Positions 34,198 to 43,814 are shown, numbered from the stretch's first letter. The stretch: DNA of 64,000 bases from an uncultured Alphaproteobacteria bacterium (GCA_944389495.1 CALXMN010000001.1:1-64000); one strand, 5' to 3'. The notes: a model not told the origin generated them from the letters alone. Made by a program: numbers and translations.

Positions 34198-34941
34198 ATG
34201 GAACGCGTGACCAAGTTTGTTTCAGGTGTCACGCGTTTTTCAATTGAATTTTTATTTCCGTCTGCGTGTCCATTGTGTGATGCGCCTGTATCTGTGGACG
34301 GCGAATTGTGTGCAGATTGTTGGACATCTTTTAATTGGATTGGGCGTCCCTGTTGTGTACGGTGTGGTTATCCGTTTCCGGCGGATTTGGATTTAGGCAC
34401 GCGTCCGTTGTGTCCAAAATGTGCGTCGGGTGAAACTTCGTTGGACTTTATTCGCAGTGCGTGTGTTTATGATGATGTATCGCGTTTGGCAATGTTGCCG
34501 TTCAAGCACGGCGGTCGTATTCGTTATGCGTCGTTTATGTCGCGTGCAATGATGTGGGCGCTGCGTGATATTGATGTTCAGCCAGATATTATATTGCCGG
34601 TTCCATTGGCGTATCGTCGTTTGTTTCATCGTGGTTATAACCAGGCGGCATTATTGGCGCGGCCGATTGCGCGTGCGTATGGTGTAACAATGGATTTGGA
34701 TTGTGTTCGTCGCGAATACAGGCCTGATATGGGACACAAAAGTGCGCCCCAGCGTGCGGAAAATATTCGTGGTGTATTTCGCGTTATTCATCCGGATGCG
34801 GTTCGCGGTCGCCGCATTTTGTTGGTTGACGATGTTATGACAACGGGCGCGACATTTTCAGAATTGTCACGTGTATTAAGAAATGCGGGTGCCACGGCCG
34901 TATATGGTGTAACATTTTGTCGTGCGGCACGCGCAATATGA
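34198..34941 (+). CDS. comF: ComF-family phosphoribosyltransferase-like protein
   Basis: A 247-residue ComF/GntX protein. Four CxxC pairs near the N terminus (CPLC, CADC, CVRC, CPKC) form the zinc-ribbon part, and the C-terminal PRTase fold has LPVPLAYRRLFHRGYNQA and RILLVDDVMTTGATF, the PRPP-binding loop. In naturally transformable bacteria ComF is a cytoplasmic protein of DNA uptake. Together with ComEC at 55312 it suggests competence genes are kept. ATG at 34198 is preferred to the GTG at 34183 that overlaps the upstream stop. Confidence 0.9.
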   Translation: MERVTKFVSGVTRFSIEFLFPSACPLCDAPVSVDGELCADCWTSFNWIGRPCCVRCGYPFPADLDLGTRPLCPKCASGETSLDFIRSACVYDDVSRLAMLPFKHGGRIRYASFMSRAMMWALRDIDVQPDIILPVPLAYRRLFHRGYNQAALLARPIARAYGVTMDLDCVRREYRPDMGHKSAPQRAENIRGVFRVIHPDAVRGRRILLVDDVMTTGATFSELSRVLRNAGATAVYGVTFCRAARAI

Positions 34942-34949
34942 AATCGGAT

Positions 34950-35348
34950 TTATTGCATACGCTGGTTATATTTATTTATAAAGGATTTCAACATATGATG
35001 CTTGTGGCTTTGTAATTCTTGGCGTATCACCTGGACCGAGCATAAATAGGCCAGTAATTCCAGTTGGTCGGCCAAATTTTTTATTTTTGTTGGATCCTTT
35101 GGAATGCTTGGTGTGTTGAATACTGGTTTTATGGCACGTGCGAACTGCTCGTTATCAGAAAACATTTCGTATTCTATATAGCAATTTTGTGGATCTGTAT
35201 GTGAAAATCGTGTGCATAAATCTATGGTTACGTTATTTCCCCCATCGGTCATTTCGAATGAATAAATTGACTCGGTCGGCGAGTTAATCGCCGAAACATA
35301 CGATTTTTGTATCAATTCACATAATAAATAAAACAAATAAATTGGCAT
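34950..35348 (-). CDS. Hypothetical protein, probably leaderless
   Basis: A 132-residue protein I do not recognise. The N terminus MPIYLFYLLCELIQKSYVS is hydrophobic; the rest has YSFEMTDGGNNVTIDLC and a helical C-terminal half (KIKNLADQLELLAYL). On the minus strand TTGACA (35381-35386) and TACGAT (35359-35364), 16 bp apart, put transcription start about 35351, three bases before the ATG, so it is probably leaderless. It is convergent with comF (8 bp) and divergent from valS. Confidence 0.55.
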   Translation of the reverse strand: MPIYLFYLLCELIQKSYVSAINSPTESIYSFEMTDGGNNVTIDLCTRFSHTDPQNCYIEYEMFSDNEQFARAIKPVFNTPSIPKDPTKIKNLADQLELLAYLCSVQVIRQELQSHKHHMLKSFINKYNQRMQ

Positions 35349-35463
35349 AGCGGTTGTTATCGTATTACAAATATTTCTTTTGTCAAGCGTTGTATAACAA
35401 TGCCTTGAATTTTGTTTTTTATCTGGTACGATTTACGGGTATTAATTTTTATGGGATATTACG

Positions 35464-37872
35464 ATGAATATAGAACTGGGTAAAAACGTTAACACGCGTG
35501 AACTGGAAACCAAGATCCAGGAATTTTGGGATTCAAATAATTTCTGGGATAACGATGTAAATTCTGACAAGACGCCATTTTGTATAATGATGCCGCCACC
35601 GAATGTAACGGGTAATTTGCATATGGGGCACGCATTGGATAATATTTTAACGGACATAGTCTGTCGGTATAAGCGTATGTGTGGATACGATGTGTTGTGG
35701 CAGCCGGGTACGGATCACGCATCTATTGCGACCCAGTTGTTGGTAGAGCGCGATTTGTCAAAGCGCGGCATAAATCCCCGTTCTTTAAGCAAAGAAGAAT
35801 TGTTAAAAACTGCCTGGGAATGGAAGGCCGACAAAGGTGGTCAAATCATTCGTCAATTGCATATATTGGGCGTGACGCCGGTGTGGCATCGTGAACGTTT
35901 TACTATGGACGAAGGTTTGTCGCACGCGGTTATAAAATTATTTGTCAAGATGTATAATGCGGGAATAATTTATCGTGCAAAACGCCTTGTTAATTGGTGC
36001 CCGAAACAGCAAACATCTGTATCGGATCTAGAGGTGGAAACCCGGGAAGAACACGGAAAATTTTATTATTTTAATTATCCATTGGTTGGTGGTGGGGTGG
36101 TTGAAATTGCAACCACACGTCCAGAAACATTATTTGGGGACCAGGCAATCGCCGTACACCCGGAAAATGAAAAACTAAAGCATTTAATTGGTCGTCGTGC
36201 AATTATACCGTTAACCAATATTGAAATACCGATTATTGGTGACGAGCACGCCGATCCGGCCAAGGGTACCGGTGCGGTAAAAATTACGCCCGCCCACGAT
36301 TTCGACGACTGGGACGTTGGGGTTCGTCATAACCTTGGGGTGGTTAATATTTTGACCCCGGATGCGAAATTGAATGACAATCCGGTTGTGCCGGAAAAAT
36401 ATCGTGGTATGGATCGGTTTGCGGCGCGTGCAGAAATTGTTGCGGATATTGATGCCGCCGGTCTGTTGGTAAAAATAGAAGATAAAATAATTCCGACACC
36501 ATATTCTGAACGTGGCGGTGTGGTTGTAGAACCGTATCTTACGGATCAATGGTTTGTTGATACGACAAAATTGGTTGGCCCGGCCATAGATGCGGTGGAA
36601 TCGGGCAAGATAAAGTTTATGCCTGAACACAGATATAATCTTTATATGTCTTGGATGCGAAATATTCGCCAGTGGCCAATCTCGCGCCAGTTGTGGTGGG
36701 GACACAGAATACCGGCGTGGTATGATGCAGATGGTAATGTCTATGTGGCCGAGAGTGAATCCGCCGCCGTCGAACAATCGGGTGGCAAAAAATTAACCCG
36801 CGATAATGATGTGTTGGATACGTGGTTTTCGTCGGCGCTGTGGCCATTTTCTACGTTGGGTTGGCCGGATGAAACGCCCGAGTTAAAAAAGTATTATCCA
36901 ACAGATTTATTATACACCGCCGCAGATATAATCTTTTTCTGGGTTGCGCGTATGATAATGATGGGGATGTACGTGATGGGCGACGTGCCATTCAGAATGG
37001 TTAACTTTCACGGTTTGGTGCGTGATGCCAAAGGACAAAAAATGTCCAAAACCAAGGGTAATGGCACAGATCCATTGGTCGCGGTTGAAAAATTCGGTGC
37101 AGATGCATTGCGTTATTGGGCGGCAACTGCGCCAATTGGAACGGATCTGCGTTACAGCGATGACGAGGTTAGACGCGGATCCAAGTTGCTTACAAAATTG
37201 TGGAATGCGTCAAAATATGTTTTGATGAATCTGGCGGATTTTGATCCGAATACTGCGGCGCCGATTGCGATTGAAAACAGATATATCGAAGATAGGTGGG
37301 TTCTGTCTGAATTGAACAAGACAATCGCAGATGTGCGTCGGCATTTGGATAAATATGATAACTGTAATTCTCGTGCGGCGATTGACACGTTCTTTTACGA
37401 AATATTCTGTGATCAATATTTGGAGTTTATCAAAGACAGATTTTGGTCGCCGGAAAAATACAGTGCCGAATCAAAACTGTCTGCGCAATGGACGTTGTTC
37501 CAGGTGTTGCGTGCAATAATCGGAATGTACGCACCGTTTATTCCATTCCAGACCGAAGAATTATGGCAAAAGATTTATAAGGCATACGAAGGCGGTGAAA
37601 CACTGCATCTGACGTCGTACCCGGTGGTTGACGATGCGCGTAATACGGATGTGTCCAATATGCAAATTGCACTGGATATTTTAAAAAGTGTTCGTGGTTT
37701 ACGTACCGAGCGCAAGGTTGGCAATGGTGCCAAATTGGAAACTTTGACAATTCCGTCCACAACACCGGCAACATTGCACGGATTAATTAAATCCGCCGCA
37801 CGTGCGAACGAAATAATTTTGGGCGATACAATTGACTTTGTTGTTGCCGCATCACAAGCAAAGGCGGAATAA
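35464..37872 (+). CDS. valS: Valyl-tRNA synthetase (short form)
   Basis: An 802-residue class I synthetase that charges tRNA-Val. PPPNVTGNLHMGHALDN gives the HIGH motif at 53-56, DHASIATQ is diagnostic for ValRS, the CP1 editing domain has TTRPETLFGDQAIAVHP, and KMSKTKGNG near residue 525 is the KMSKS loop. The C terminus ends soon after the anticodon-binding helices and lacks the coiled-coil tRNA-binding arm of typical bacterial ValRS (about 880-950 residues). That short form is known from archaea and Rickettsia, so this may be the type acquired early in that alphaproteobacterial lineage; alignment would be needed to prove it. Confidence 0.95.
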   Translation: MNIELGKNVNTRELETKIQEFWDSNNFWDNDVNSDKTPFCIMMPPPNVTGNLHMGHALDNILTDIVCRYKRMCGYDVLWQPGTDHASIATQLLVERDLSKRGINPRSLSKEELLKTAWEWKADKGGQIIRQLHILGVTPVWHRERFTMDEGLSHAVIKLFVKMYNAGIIYRAKRLVNWCPKQQTSVSDLEVETREEHGKFYYFNYPLVGGGVVEIATTRPETLFGDQAIAVHPENEKLKHLIGRRAIIPLTNIEIPIIGDEHADPAKGTGAVKITPAHDFDDWDVGVRHNLGVVNILTPDAKLNDNPVVPEKYRGMDRFAARAEIVADIDAAGLLVKIEDKIIPTPYSERGGVVVEPYLTDQWFVDTTKLVGPAIDAVESGKIKFMPEHRYNLYMSWMRNIRQWPISRQLWWGHRIPAWYDADGNVYVAESESAAVEQSGGKKLTRDNDVLDTWFSSALWPFSTLGWPDETPELKKYYPTDLLYTAADIIFFWVARMIMMGMYVMGDVPFRMVNFHGLVRDAKGQKMSKTKGNGTDPLVAVEKFGADALRYWAATAPIGTDLRYSDDEVRRGSKLLTKLWNASKYVLMNLADFDPNTAAPIAIENRYIEDRWVLSELNKTIADVRRHLDKYDNCNSRAAIDTFFYEIFCDQYLEFIKDRFWSPEKYSAESKLSAQWTLFQVLRAIIGMYAPFIPFQTEELWQKIYKAYEGGETLHLTSYPVVDDARNTDVSNMQIALDILKSVRGLRTERKVGNGAKLETLTIPSTTPATLHGLIKSAARANEIILGDTIDFVVAASQAKAE

Positions 37873-38601
37873 ATGACGGAAAAGTTAATAGAAAAACGCG
37901 TGCTCCAGGCGTATCAATGCGACCGTTATGGGTATGTTCGGCCATTAATTTTAATGAATGAATTACAGGGTGTCGCTGATACGCACGCCGAACGTCTTGG
38001 GTGTGGTCGTACGTATTTGTTGGAACATAATTTGGCGTGGGTTGTAACGCATTATCTGGTTGATATTGTGGAAATCCCGCGTGAGGGCGAAGAATTGTCG
38101 TTTATAACCTGGCCGTCTGCACACGATATTCTGCGTGCCACCCGTGATTTCGAGGTTCGTGGTGCAGACAATCGATTGTTGGTTCGTGCCACGTCCCAGT
38201 GGATTTTAATTGATATGTCGCGTCGTCGGCCGTTGCGTCTGGATGAAAATTTACCATATTGGGAAATTATTCCGGAACGCGCGTGGGATGTGCCGTTTGA
38301 AAAGTTTCCGGATTTTGTATCGACCAAAACGCATACAATGAAATGCCGTTTCGATGATATTGATGTGAACCAGCATATAAATAATGCGGTCTATGCGGTA
38401 TGGGCCACGGAAAGCGTCGGGTACATATATCGTAATCAACATAAATTGAAACGTATCGAATTGAATTTCAAAAAAGAAATCAGTCCGGACACGCCTGAAA
38501 TTTCAGTTGATGTCGCAATTGATGGTCTGACCAGTCGTCATAAAATCAAGACGGGTGATATAGAACACGCAGATGTTATTTGCACGTGGGCCGATTTGTG
38601 A
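37873..38601 (+). CDS. Acyl-ACP thioesterase (double hotdog)
   Basis: A 242-residue protein with two hotdog domains, like FatA/FatB-type acyl-ACP thioesterases. The N-terminal domain begins KRVLQAYQCDRYGYVRPLILMN and has the WPSAHDILRATRDFEV core. The second domain carries the catalytic region DVNQHINNAVYAVW near residue 163, with Asp, Asn and His. It would release free fatty acids from acyl carrier protein. The ATG follows the valS stop with no gap, so translation is coupled; a strong terminator follows. Confidence 0.85.
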   Translation: MTEKLIEKRVLQAYQCDRYGYVRPLILMNELQGVADTHAERLGCGRTYLLEHNLAWVVTHYLVDIVEIPREGEELSFITWPSAHDILRATRDFEVRGADNRLLVRATSQWILIDMSRRRPLRLDENLPYWEIIPERAWDVPFEKFPDFVSTKTHTMKCRFDDIDVNQHINNAVYAVWATESVGYIYRNQHKLKRIELNFKKEISPDTPEISVDVAIDGLTSRHKIKTGDIEHADVICTWADL

Positions 38602-38615
38602 TAAAATTGCTTGTG

Positions 38616-38645
38616 AAAAAAATGGGGCGCTTGCCCCATTTTTTT
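38616..38645 (+). terminator. Intrinsic terminator after the thioesterase gene
   Basis: AATGGGGC, GCTT loop and GCCCCATT with seven T. Confidence 0.9.
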
Positions 38646-38727
38646 GTTATGGGTCACAGGGCGGTGGTATGTGTGGTGTATTTTTTTTTATTCTATGATG
38701 GGTTTGGTAACCGAATTTTATTATTCC

Positions 38728-38756
38728 TTGCGTTGGTATGGCTAATACGATAATAT
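38728..38756 (+). promoter_or_regulatory. Promoter of structured leader copy 2
   Basis: TTGCGT (38728-38733), a 17-bp spacer and TAATAT (38751-38756) precede the RNA; the sequence TATAAATAC after it is shared with copy 1. Confidence 0.65.
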
Positions 38757-38761
38757 AAATA

Positions 38762-38940
38762 CGTCGGTGGGTGTTCCGCCGATGGGCTTAAGAACCCTTT
38801 ACACGCGTCTGATTCAGACGTTAAACAAAACGTCCAACCATAACGGTTGGAGTGTGGTGAATATATTGAATAAGCCACGCAATTCGTGTAATTGTTCTTA
38901 AACTCCAACCACCTGAAAATTTTTGGTGGTTTTTTCTTGC
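38762..38940 (+). promoter_or_regulatory. Structured leader RNA with attenuator, copy 2
   Basis: Elements in order: CGGTGG/CCGCCG hairpin; GGGCTTAAGAACCC (38784-38797), loop pairing with TTCTTAA at 38895-38901; CGTCTG/CAGACG (38806-38820); CCAACC (38834) with GGTTGG (38845); GTGTGG/CCACGC (38852-38880) enclosing TGAATATATTGAATAAG; CAATT/AATTG (38880-38894); CTCCAACC (38903-38910); terminator AACCACC/GGTGGTT plus T-tract (38907-38936). GGTTGGAG (38845-38852) can pair with CTCCAACC, which shares AACC with the terminator stem, so the two folds exclude each other. It fills most of the gap 38602-38960. Confidence 0.8.
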
Positions 38941-38960
38941 AGAAAAAAGGAGATAAGAAT

Positions 38961-39398
38961 ATGAAAAAATATTTATTAATTGCGGGTGCGTTGTGTATGG
39001 TCGCGATTTTGCCGGCGGCGGCCGTTGTAAAGTGCGTGGCATTAAAGCCCGGCGAAACCACTTGCAGTGGCCCCAGTTTAAGTCCGGGTACGAATGAATG
39101 GACAACAACGTGTACAACAAATGGTACAAATGTGCCAGTCAGTGGTATAATCGGGTGTTCGTCCGTCCGCGGCAGTTATGTTGGGGCCACTGTTGATGAA
39201 TTACCAACAAATGTAAGAGCAGATGAAACGGTATACTGTTGGTGCAAAATGACAAGTCCCGCTGTATCAAAATGGACGTATCGTACATCTTGGAGCGATG
39301 CAGAAACTTGTTTGAACTCTTGTGCCCCTAATTGTGCAAATGCATTTTGGACGACGGATGGATTCAGTGATGGAATGTTTTCGTCTTTGTATGATTAA
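38961..39398 (+). CDS. Small secreted Cys-rich protein A2
   Basis: A 145-residue exported protein, paralogue of the one at 11468-11890. The signal peptide and mature start (MKKYLLIAGALCMVAILPAA, then VVKCVAL) are nearly unchanged, also at the DNA level, but the remainder differs apart from the cysteine framework (SGIIGCSSVRG, YCWCKM, and a C-terminal CLNSCAPNC). GGAGATAAGA serves as RBS, 4 nt before the ATG. It stands directly behind structured leader copy 2 and forms an operon with the gene at 39414. The function is unknown; export and Cys content suggest a secreted, disulfide-bonded product. Confidence 0.75.
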   Translation: MKKYLLIAGALCMVAILPAAAVVKCVALKPGETTCSGPSLSPGTNEWTTTCTTNGTNVPVSGIIGCSSVRGSYVGATVDELPTNVRADETVYCWCKMTSPAVSKWTYRTSWSDAETCLNSCAPNCANAFWTTDGFSDGMFSSLYD

Positions 39399-39413
39399 AC
39401 AGGGGGGGCAGAT

Positions 39414-39692
39414 ATGAAGCATTTATTTGTTTTTATATTGGCGATCGCGCCGTGTGCATCATTTGCCGCCGCGCCGTCAACATCGTGTCCATCCGGTTAT
39501 GTTGCCATAGAAGAAGAATATATGGCCATAGCGAATACTTCGTGCCCATCGGGTTACACATCCGCCGGCGCCGCGGCCAGTTGTTTAATTACCTCGCCCA
39601 CGGGGTCGTGCATTATGTACGCGCCGGCAAATACAGAATATGACGATGTCGCGGGTGTGTATCTGTTTACCGCCGCGTGTCCGTTGGAATGA
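39414..39692 (+). CDS. Small secreted Cys-rich protein B2 (CPSGY-repeat family)
   Basis: A 92-residue exported protein with signal MKHLFVFILAIAPCASFA and two CPSGY repeats separated by about 20 residues. The conserved tail CIMYAPANTEYDDVAGVY ends CPLE, as in the paralogue at 11170-11448. The gene follows protein A2 by 15 bp with a GGGGGG-containing RBS, copying the gene order of the other locus. A shared tail next to variable partners suggests that the A and B products interact or are exported together. Confidence 0.73.
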   Translation: MKHLFVFILAIAPCASFAAAPSTSCPSGYVAIEEEYMAIANTSCPSGYTSAGAAASCLITSPTGSCIMYAPANTEYDDVAGVYLFTAACPLE

Positions 39693-39744
39693 TGTGTAAA
39701 ACATAGGTGGTGTGAACGTGTATAATGGAACAAGGGGGGACAAT

Positions 39745-39772
39745 AAAAAAATCGCCAATCGGCGATTTTTTT
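39745..39772. terminator. Terminator between protein B2 and rpmH
   Basis: AAAAAAATCGCC, AATC loop and GGCGATTTTTTT can stop transcription from both sides. Confidence 0.88.
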
Positions 39773-39923
39773 AGTTTGCTGCACTTACAGCCAATCTTTT
39801 ACGACCCGCTGCGCGGCGACGATTTAATACGTCACGACCGCCCTTGGTCGCCATCCGTTCACGAAAACCGTGTGTACGTACGCGGCGTGTTTTGGATGGT
39901 TGATATGTACGTTTTGTTGCCAT
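39771..39923 (-). CDS. rpmH: Large ribosomal subunit protein bL34
   Basis: A 50-residue, highly basic protein starting [20 protein letters not shown] and containing [20 protein letters not shown], the bL34 signature. It is too short for common ORF thresholds. The expected partner rnpA (RNase P protein) is not behind it; instead the reading ends at a terminator. Two small unknown genes precede it on the same strand. Confidence 0.96.
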   Translation of the reverse strand: MATKRTYQPSKTRRVRTHGFRERMATKGGRDVLNRRRAAGRKRLAVSAAN

Positions 39924-39979
39924 AATAAAATCCTTTTGTGCCCCTATTTAATCACAGGTTTTGCAAAAACGCAACCTTT

Positions 39980-40075
39980 TTATTTAGATTTTATCAATCC
40001 CGTCTTTTTTAATCCTTCCAACATCAGATAGTATATAAACAATGCCGTAAACAGTCGCCAAAATGGTAAAAACAT
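39980..40075 (-). CDS. Possible 31-residue membrane peptide upstream of rpmH
   Basis: A short frame, MFLPFWRLFTALFIYYLML then EGLKKTGLIKSK, forms one hydrophobic helix with a basic tail. GGGGGAC lies 7 nt before the ATG. It sits between the gene at 40094 and rpmH, same strand. Composition and RBS support it, but with no homologue in view it remains tentative. Confidence 0.45.
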   Translation of the reverse strand: MFLPFWRLFTALFIYYLMLEGLKKTGLIKSK

Positions 40076-40093
40076 ATTTTTGTCCCCCGATTG

Positions 40094-40297
40094 TTATCTT
40101 ATACGACTGTTGCGACGATGTTGGCGCATTTGGCGCACGAATTTATCACGCGCATTAACGGCATCTATGATAAGCCCCAGGTTCCATTTAATAATGGCCA
40201 GTTGTGCCCACATAAAAATATCACGTTTTTTACAGGTCGCCAGTATCAAATCCAACTCGCGATGTGTTTCATATAAAGATTCTTTAAAGTGTGTCAT
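40094..40297 (-). CDS. Small hypothetical protein, probably leaderless
   Basis: A 67-residue basic protein ([20 protein letters not shown], with [18 protein letters not shown] at the end) of unknown function. A frame extension to 40366 exists, but TTGACA (40330-40335) and TAATAT (40308-40313) lie inside it, giving a transcription start about 40301, four bases before this ATG. No Shine-Dalgarno is present, so a leaderless mRNA is likely. It reads divergently from gyrA. Confidence 0.5.
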   Translation of the reverse strand: MTHFKESLYETHRELDLILATCKKRDIFMWAQLAIIKWNLGLIIDAVNARDKFVRQMRQHRRNSRIR

Positions 40298-40417
40298 AAT
40301 GTTGGTTATATTATCACAAAGATTTGTTTTGTCAATATCTTTTTTGGGGTTTATGTCTTGACCCAAAGTGAAAAAATTTGCTATTCTTTATTTGTTAAAA
40401 GCAAGGGAATTTCCAGT

Positions 40418-43168
40418 ATGTCAGAAACAAACAATATCAACGAAATAAACGAAATTAAAATTCCGCAATCGTCGCTGGAACACGAAATGCGGACCAGTTT
40501 TTTAGACTATGCGATGTCGGTCATTGTTGACCGTGCTTTACCGGATGTTCGTGACGGGTGCAAACCGGTTCATCGTCGAATTTTGTATGTTATGAACGAT
40601 GTTGCGCCTGCGACCAAGCCAACGGTAAAATCGGCGCGTATTGTTGGTGATGTTATGGGTAAATATCATCCCCACGGTGACAGTTCTATATACGAGGCGA
40701 TGGTTCGTATGGGGCAAGATTTTTCTATGGGTGAAATGTTGGTCCAGGGCCAGGGTAATTTTGGTTCGCGCGATGGTGACAAGGCCGCGGCTATGCGTTA
40801 TACCGAGGCACGACTCTCCAAACTTGGCGCATCAATGATGGACGATATGGACAAAGACACCGTTGATTGGCAGCCGAATTTTGACGGTACATTACAGGAA
40901 CCTGTTGTCTTGCCGACAAAATTTCCGAACTTTTTGGTAAATGGTGGTTCGGGTATTGCGGTTGGTATGGCGACAAATGTTCCAACCTATAACCTGGGCG
41001 AGATATGTAATGGTATCTTGGCAATTTTAAATAATCCCCAGATTTCTGATGATGAATTATTTGGGATTATTCCCGGACCGGATTTTCCGACGGGTGCAAT
41101 AATTATGGGGCGTGCCGGCGCGTACAAGGCGCACACCACGGGACGTGGATCAATAATCGTTCGTGCCAAGACACATATGGAAACGTTTCACGATCATCCG
41201 GCGATTGTTGTTGATGAAATCCCGTACCAGGTAAATAAATCGCAACTGATAATCAAAATTGCGGAATTAAGCAAAGAAAAACGTATCGAAGGTATCGCCG
41301 AAATTCGTGACGAATCATCCAAAGAAGGTTTGCGCATAGTCATAGAGTTAAAGCGTGATGCAATACCGGATGTTGTTTTGAATCATTTGTTCCAATATAC
41401 GGAAATGCAGACAAATTTCCCGGTTAATATGATGGCGCTGAATCGCGGGCGGCCAATGCTGTTTAATGTTCGTGGCGTATTGGATGCATTTATTGATTTC
41501 CGATGCGAGGTTATTCGTCGTCGCACCATCTTTGATTTAAATCGTGCCCGCAATCGTGCGCATACGTTATTGGGGTTGTCTGTGGCGGTTGGTAATCTGG
41601 ATGAAGTAATAGAGCTGATAAAATCCAGTGCCAACCCAGACGAAGCGCGCCAGGCATTAATTTCCCGTGGTTGGCGTGCATCTGATATAGAAAACTATAT
41701 TCAATTAATTGATGATCCAAACACTGAATACAAGGACGGAATGTTCTATATGTCCGAAGACCAGGCGCGTGCGATACTGGAATTACAGTTGCATCGTTTG
41801 ACGGGGTTGGAACGTGATAAATTGCACGCAGACTTGGTTGATCTGGGCGGACAGATTAAGGATTTGTTGGATATTTTGGGCAGTCACGAACGCATAATTC
41901 AAATTATTCGTGATGAAACAACAATGGTCCGTGACAGTTGGGCCAGTCCGCGTCGCACCGAAATTTCTGATGCGGAAATAGATATTGATGTCGAAGATTT
42001 AATTGCGCGCGAAGATATGGTTATAACTGTTTCCAATACGGGGTATATCAAGCGCGTGTCGCTGGATACATATCGCGCGCAAAAACGTGGCGGCAAAGGA
42101 CGCAATGCAATGACGACCAAGGATGATGACTATGTGGTCCAGGTGTTTGTGGCCAATACGCATACGCCGCTATTATTCTTTTCGTCCAAGGGATTATGTT
42201 ATAAATTAAAAACATATAAATTGCCCGAGGCCGCCGCCGCCGCCAAGGGGCGCCCATTGGTAAATTTGTTGCCGTTGGAAAACGGTGAAACAATAACCGC
42301 GATTTTACCGGTCCCCGAAGAGGATGTCGCCGCCGCACGTGAATCGGGGGTTGAACATTACTTTATGTTTGCAACTGCGTCGGGTACCGTGCGCCGTAAT
42401 CGTACCTCTGATTTTGATTCAATTCGTGCAAACGGAAAAATCGCAATGAAATTGGATGATGGTGACAGTTTGATTTCCGTACTGCCCTGTACCGAAGACC
42501 AGGATGTATTCCTTGCGACATATCGTGGTCGTTGCATACGCTTTCCTGTGTCCGAGATACGCGTTTTTGCGGGGCGTAATTCAACGGGTGTACGTGGTAT
42601 GACGTTGGGTGCGGACGATAAAATTATCGGTATGGCGATGTTAAATCACGGTGAATCAGATGCCGCCGTACGTGCCGCATATATTCGCCAGTCGCGTGCC
42701 GCACGCCGTGCCGCCACCGGCATAGAGGAAGAGGTCGATGAAGAAGAGGATGTGTCCACCCTGACATTATCCGATGAACAGATGGCGCAAATGGCGGCAA
42801 AGGAACAGTTTATTTTAACTGTGTCTGAAAACGGCTTTGGCAAACGCACCAGTTCGTATGAATACCGCACGACACATCGTGGTGGCGGCGGATTTACCAA
42901 CATTAAACTGGGGGGCAAGAACACGGCCGTTGCAGGTTCGTTCCCGGTTGCGGATGATAACGATATAATAATGGTTACCGATGGTGGCAAGATTATTCGT
43001 ACGCCTGTGCGTGATGTACGTATCGCGGGCCGCAGCACAGCGGGTGTAACCTTGTTCCGTACGGCTGAAAACGAACGTGTCGTATCCGCCATATCTATCT
43101 TAAGCGACGAAGGCGAGGCCGCCGAAGTGGAAACCGAGGTTGCCCAACAAGAATCAACACAACAATAA
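40418..43168 (+). CDS. gyrA: DNA gyrase subunit A
   Basis: A 916-residue type IIA topoisomerase subunit that cuts and rejoins DNA. The catalytic Tyr128 lies in [13 protein letters not shown]. The quinolone-resistance region [19 protein letters not shown] has Ser89 and Glu93 at the positions of E. coli Ser83 and Asp87. The GyrA-box QKRGGKG in the C-terminal pinwheel domain separates it from ParC. An acidic insert ([10 protein letters not shown]) interrupts the C-terminal domain, and the end is Glu/Gln-rich. AAGGGA lies upstream of the ATG at 40418. A MerR-type gene follows after 15 bp. Confidence 0.97.
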   Translation: MSETNNINEINEIKIPQSSLEHEMRTSFLDYAMSVIVDRALPDVRDGCKPVHRRILYVMNDVAPATKPTVKSARIVGDVMGKYHPHGDSSIYEAMVRMGQDFSMGEMLVQGQGNFGSRDGDKAAAMRYTEARLSKLGASMMDDMDKDTVDWQPNFDGTLQEPVVLPTKFPNFLVNGGSGIAVGMATNVPTYNLGEICNGILAILNNPQISDDELFGIIPGPDFPTGAIIMGRAGAYKAHTTGRGSIIVRAKTHMETFHDHPAIVVDEIPYQVNKSQLIIKIAELSKEKRIEGIAEIRDESSKEGLRIVIELKRDAIPDVVLNHLFQYTEMQTNFPVNMMALNRGRPMLFNVRGVLDAFIDFRCEVIRRRTIFDLNRARNRAHTLLGLSVAVGNLDEVIELIKSSANPDEARQALISRGWRASDIENYIQLIDDPNTEYKDGMFYMSEDQARAILELQLHRLTGLERDKLHADLVDLGGQIKDLLDILGSHERIIQIIRDETTMVRDSWASPRRTEISDAEIDIDVEDLIAREDMVITVSNTGYIKRVSLDTYRAQKRGGKGRNAMTTKDDDYVVQVFVANTHTPLLFFSSKGLCYKLKTYKLPEAAAAAKGRPLVNLLPLENGETITAILPVPEEDVAAARESGVEHYFMFATASGTVRRNRTSDFDSIRANGKIAMKLDDGDSLISVLPCTEDQDVFLATYRGRCIRFPVSEIRVFAGRNSTGVRGMTLGADDKIIGMAMLNHGESDAAVRAAYIRQSRAARRAATGIEEEVDEEEDVSTLTLSDEQMAQMAAKEQFILTVSENGFGKRTSSYEYRTTHRGGGGFTNIKLGGKNTAVAGSFPVADDNDIIMVTDGGKIIRTPVRDVRIAGRSTAGVTLFRTAENERVVSAISILSDEGEAAEVETEVAQQESTQQ

Positions 43169-43183
43169 ACAACAGGGAACGGT

Positions 43184-43603
43184 ATGGATAACGAATATTT
43201 CGCATCAATAAATGAAGTATCAAAACGTCTGTCTGTGCCGGCGCACACCCTGCGTTATTGGGAAAAACAATTTCCTGTGATTATCCGGCCAACAACCGGC
43301 GCGGGCGGGCGGCGTTATTATCGTGCGGAAACGGTTGACCGATTAATTGTTATTCGTGATTTGTTGTATAAGCACGGATTAACAATTGCGGGGGTAAAAA
43401 AATTACTGCGTGATGGAAATTTTCCCGCGTCTGCGGATGAATTTATGGCATCTGGCAATGTAATGGATGCACCCGCCCAGCATCAGGCAGCGCCGCAATC
43501 TGCACCGGTTAAACCCGCGCAGTCAAACGTTAATGCCGGTCAAATTGATTTGGCAATATCCATTTTGGAAAGTGCGCGTGACTTATTAAAAACAGCGCAA
43601 TAA
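43184..43603 (+). CDS. MerR-family transcriptional regulator
   Basis: A 139-residue regulator with an N-terminal MerR winged helix: INEVSKRLSVPAHTLRYWEKQF, wing RPTTGAGGRRYYRAE, then VDRLIVIRDLLYKHGLTIAGVKKLL. The middle is a Pro/Gln/Ala linker, and a helix (DLAISILESARDLLKTAQ) ends the protein where dimerisation is expected. There are no metal- or drug-binding cysteines. It resembles the short MerR proteins that sit next to ihfA in many Proteobacteria; here it follows gyrA in an apparent operon. Confidence 0.88.
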   Translation: MDNEYFASINEVSKRLSVPAHTLRYWEKQFPVIIRPTTGAGGRRYYRAETVDRLIVIRDLLYKHGLTIAGVKKLLRDGNFPASADEFMASGNVMDAPAQHQAAPQSAPVKPAQSNVNAGQIDLAISILESARDLLKTAQ

Positions 43604-43610
43604 AATCGGT

Positions 43611-43643
43611 AAAAAATCGCCCCCGATGTGGGCGATTTTTATT
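43611..43643 (+). terminator. Intrinsic terminator after the merR-like gene
   Basis: AAAAATCGCCC, CCGATGT loop and GGGCGATTTTTATT. Confidence 0.88.
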
Positions 43644-43739
43644 AACCAGAATGTTGTACCAAATTTAAATGTTTTGCGTCGCCAATGCAGTATACAAAAA
43701 CAAAATGTGCATTTATTACATTGTAACAAATACAAATTA

Positions 43740-43814
43740 TGGCAGTCCCAACGGGAATCGAACCCGTGTTACCGGAATGAGAATCCGATGTCCTAACCGC
43801 TAGACGATGGGACC
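43740..43814 (-). tRNA. tRNA-Glu (CTC)
   Basis: The minus strand folds into a full cloverleaf of 75 nt including an encoded CCA: acceptor GGTCCCA with TGGGACT, D-arm with TAGCGGTTAGGA, anticodon loop TTCTCAT (anticodon CTC, glutamate) and T-arm with GGTTCGATTCC. Confidence 0.95.

Noticed and set aside
39725-39925. Plus-strand open frame of 66 codons
   Set aside because: It is the antisense shadow of rpmH (39771-39923 minus), whose protein is unmistakable bL34, plus the terminator region.
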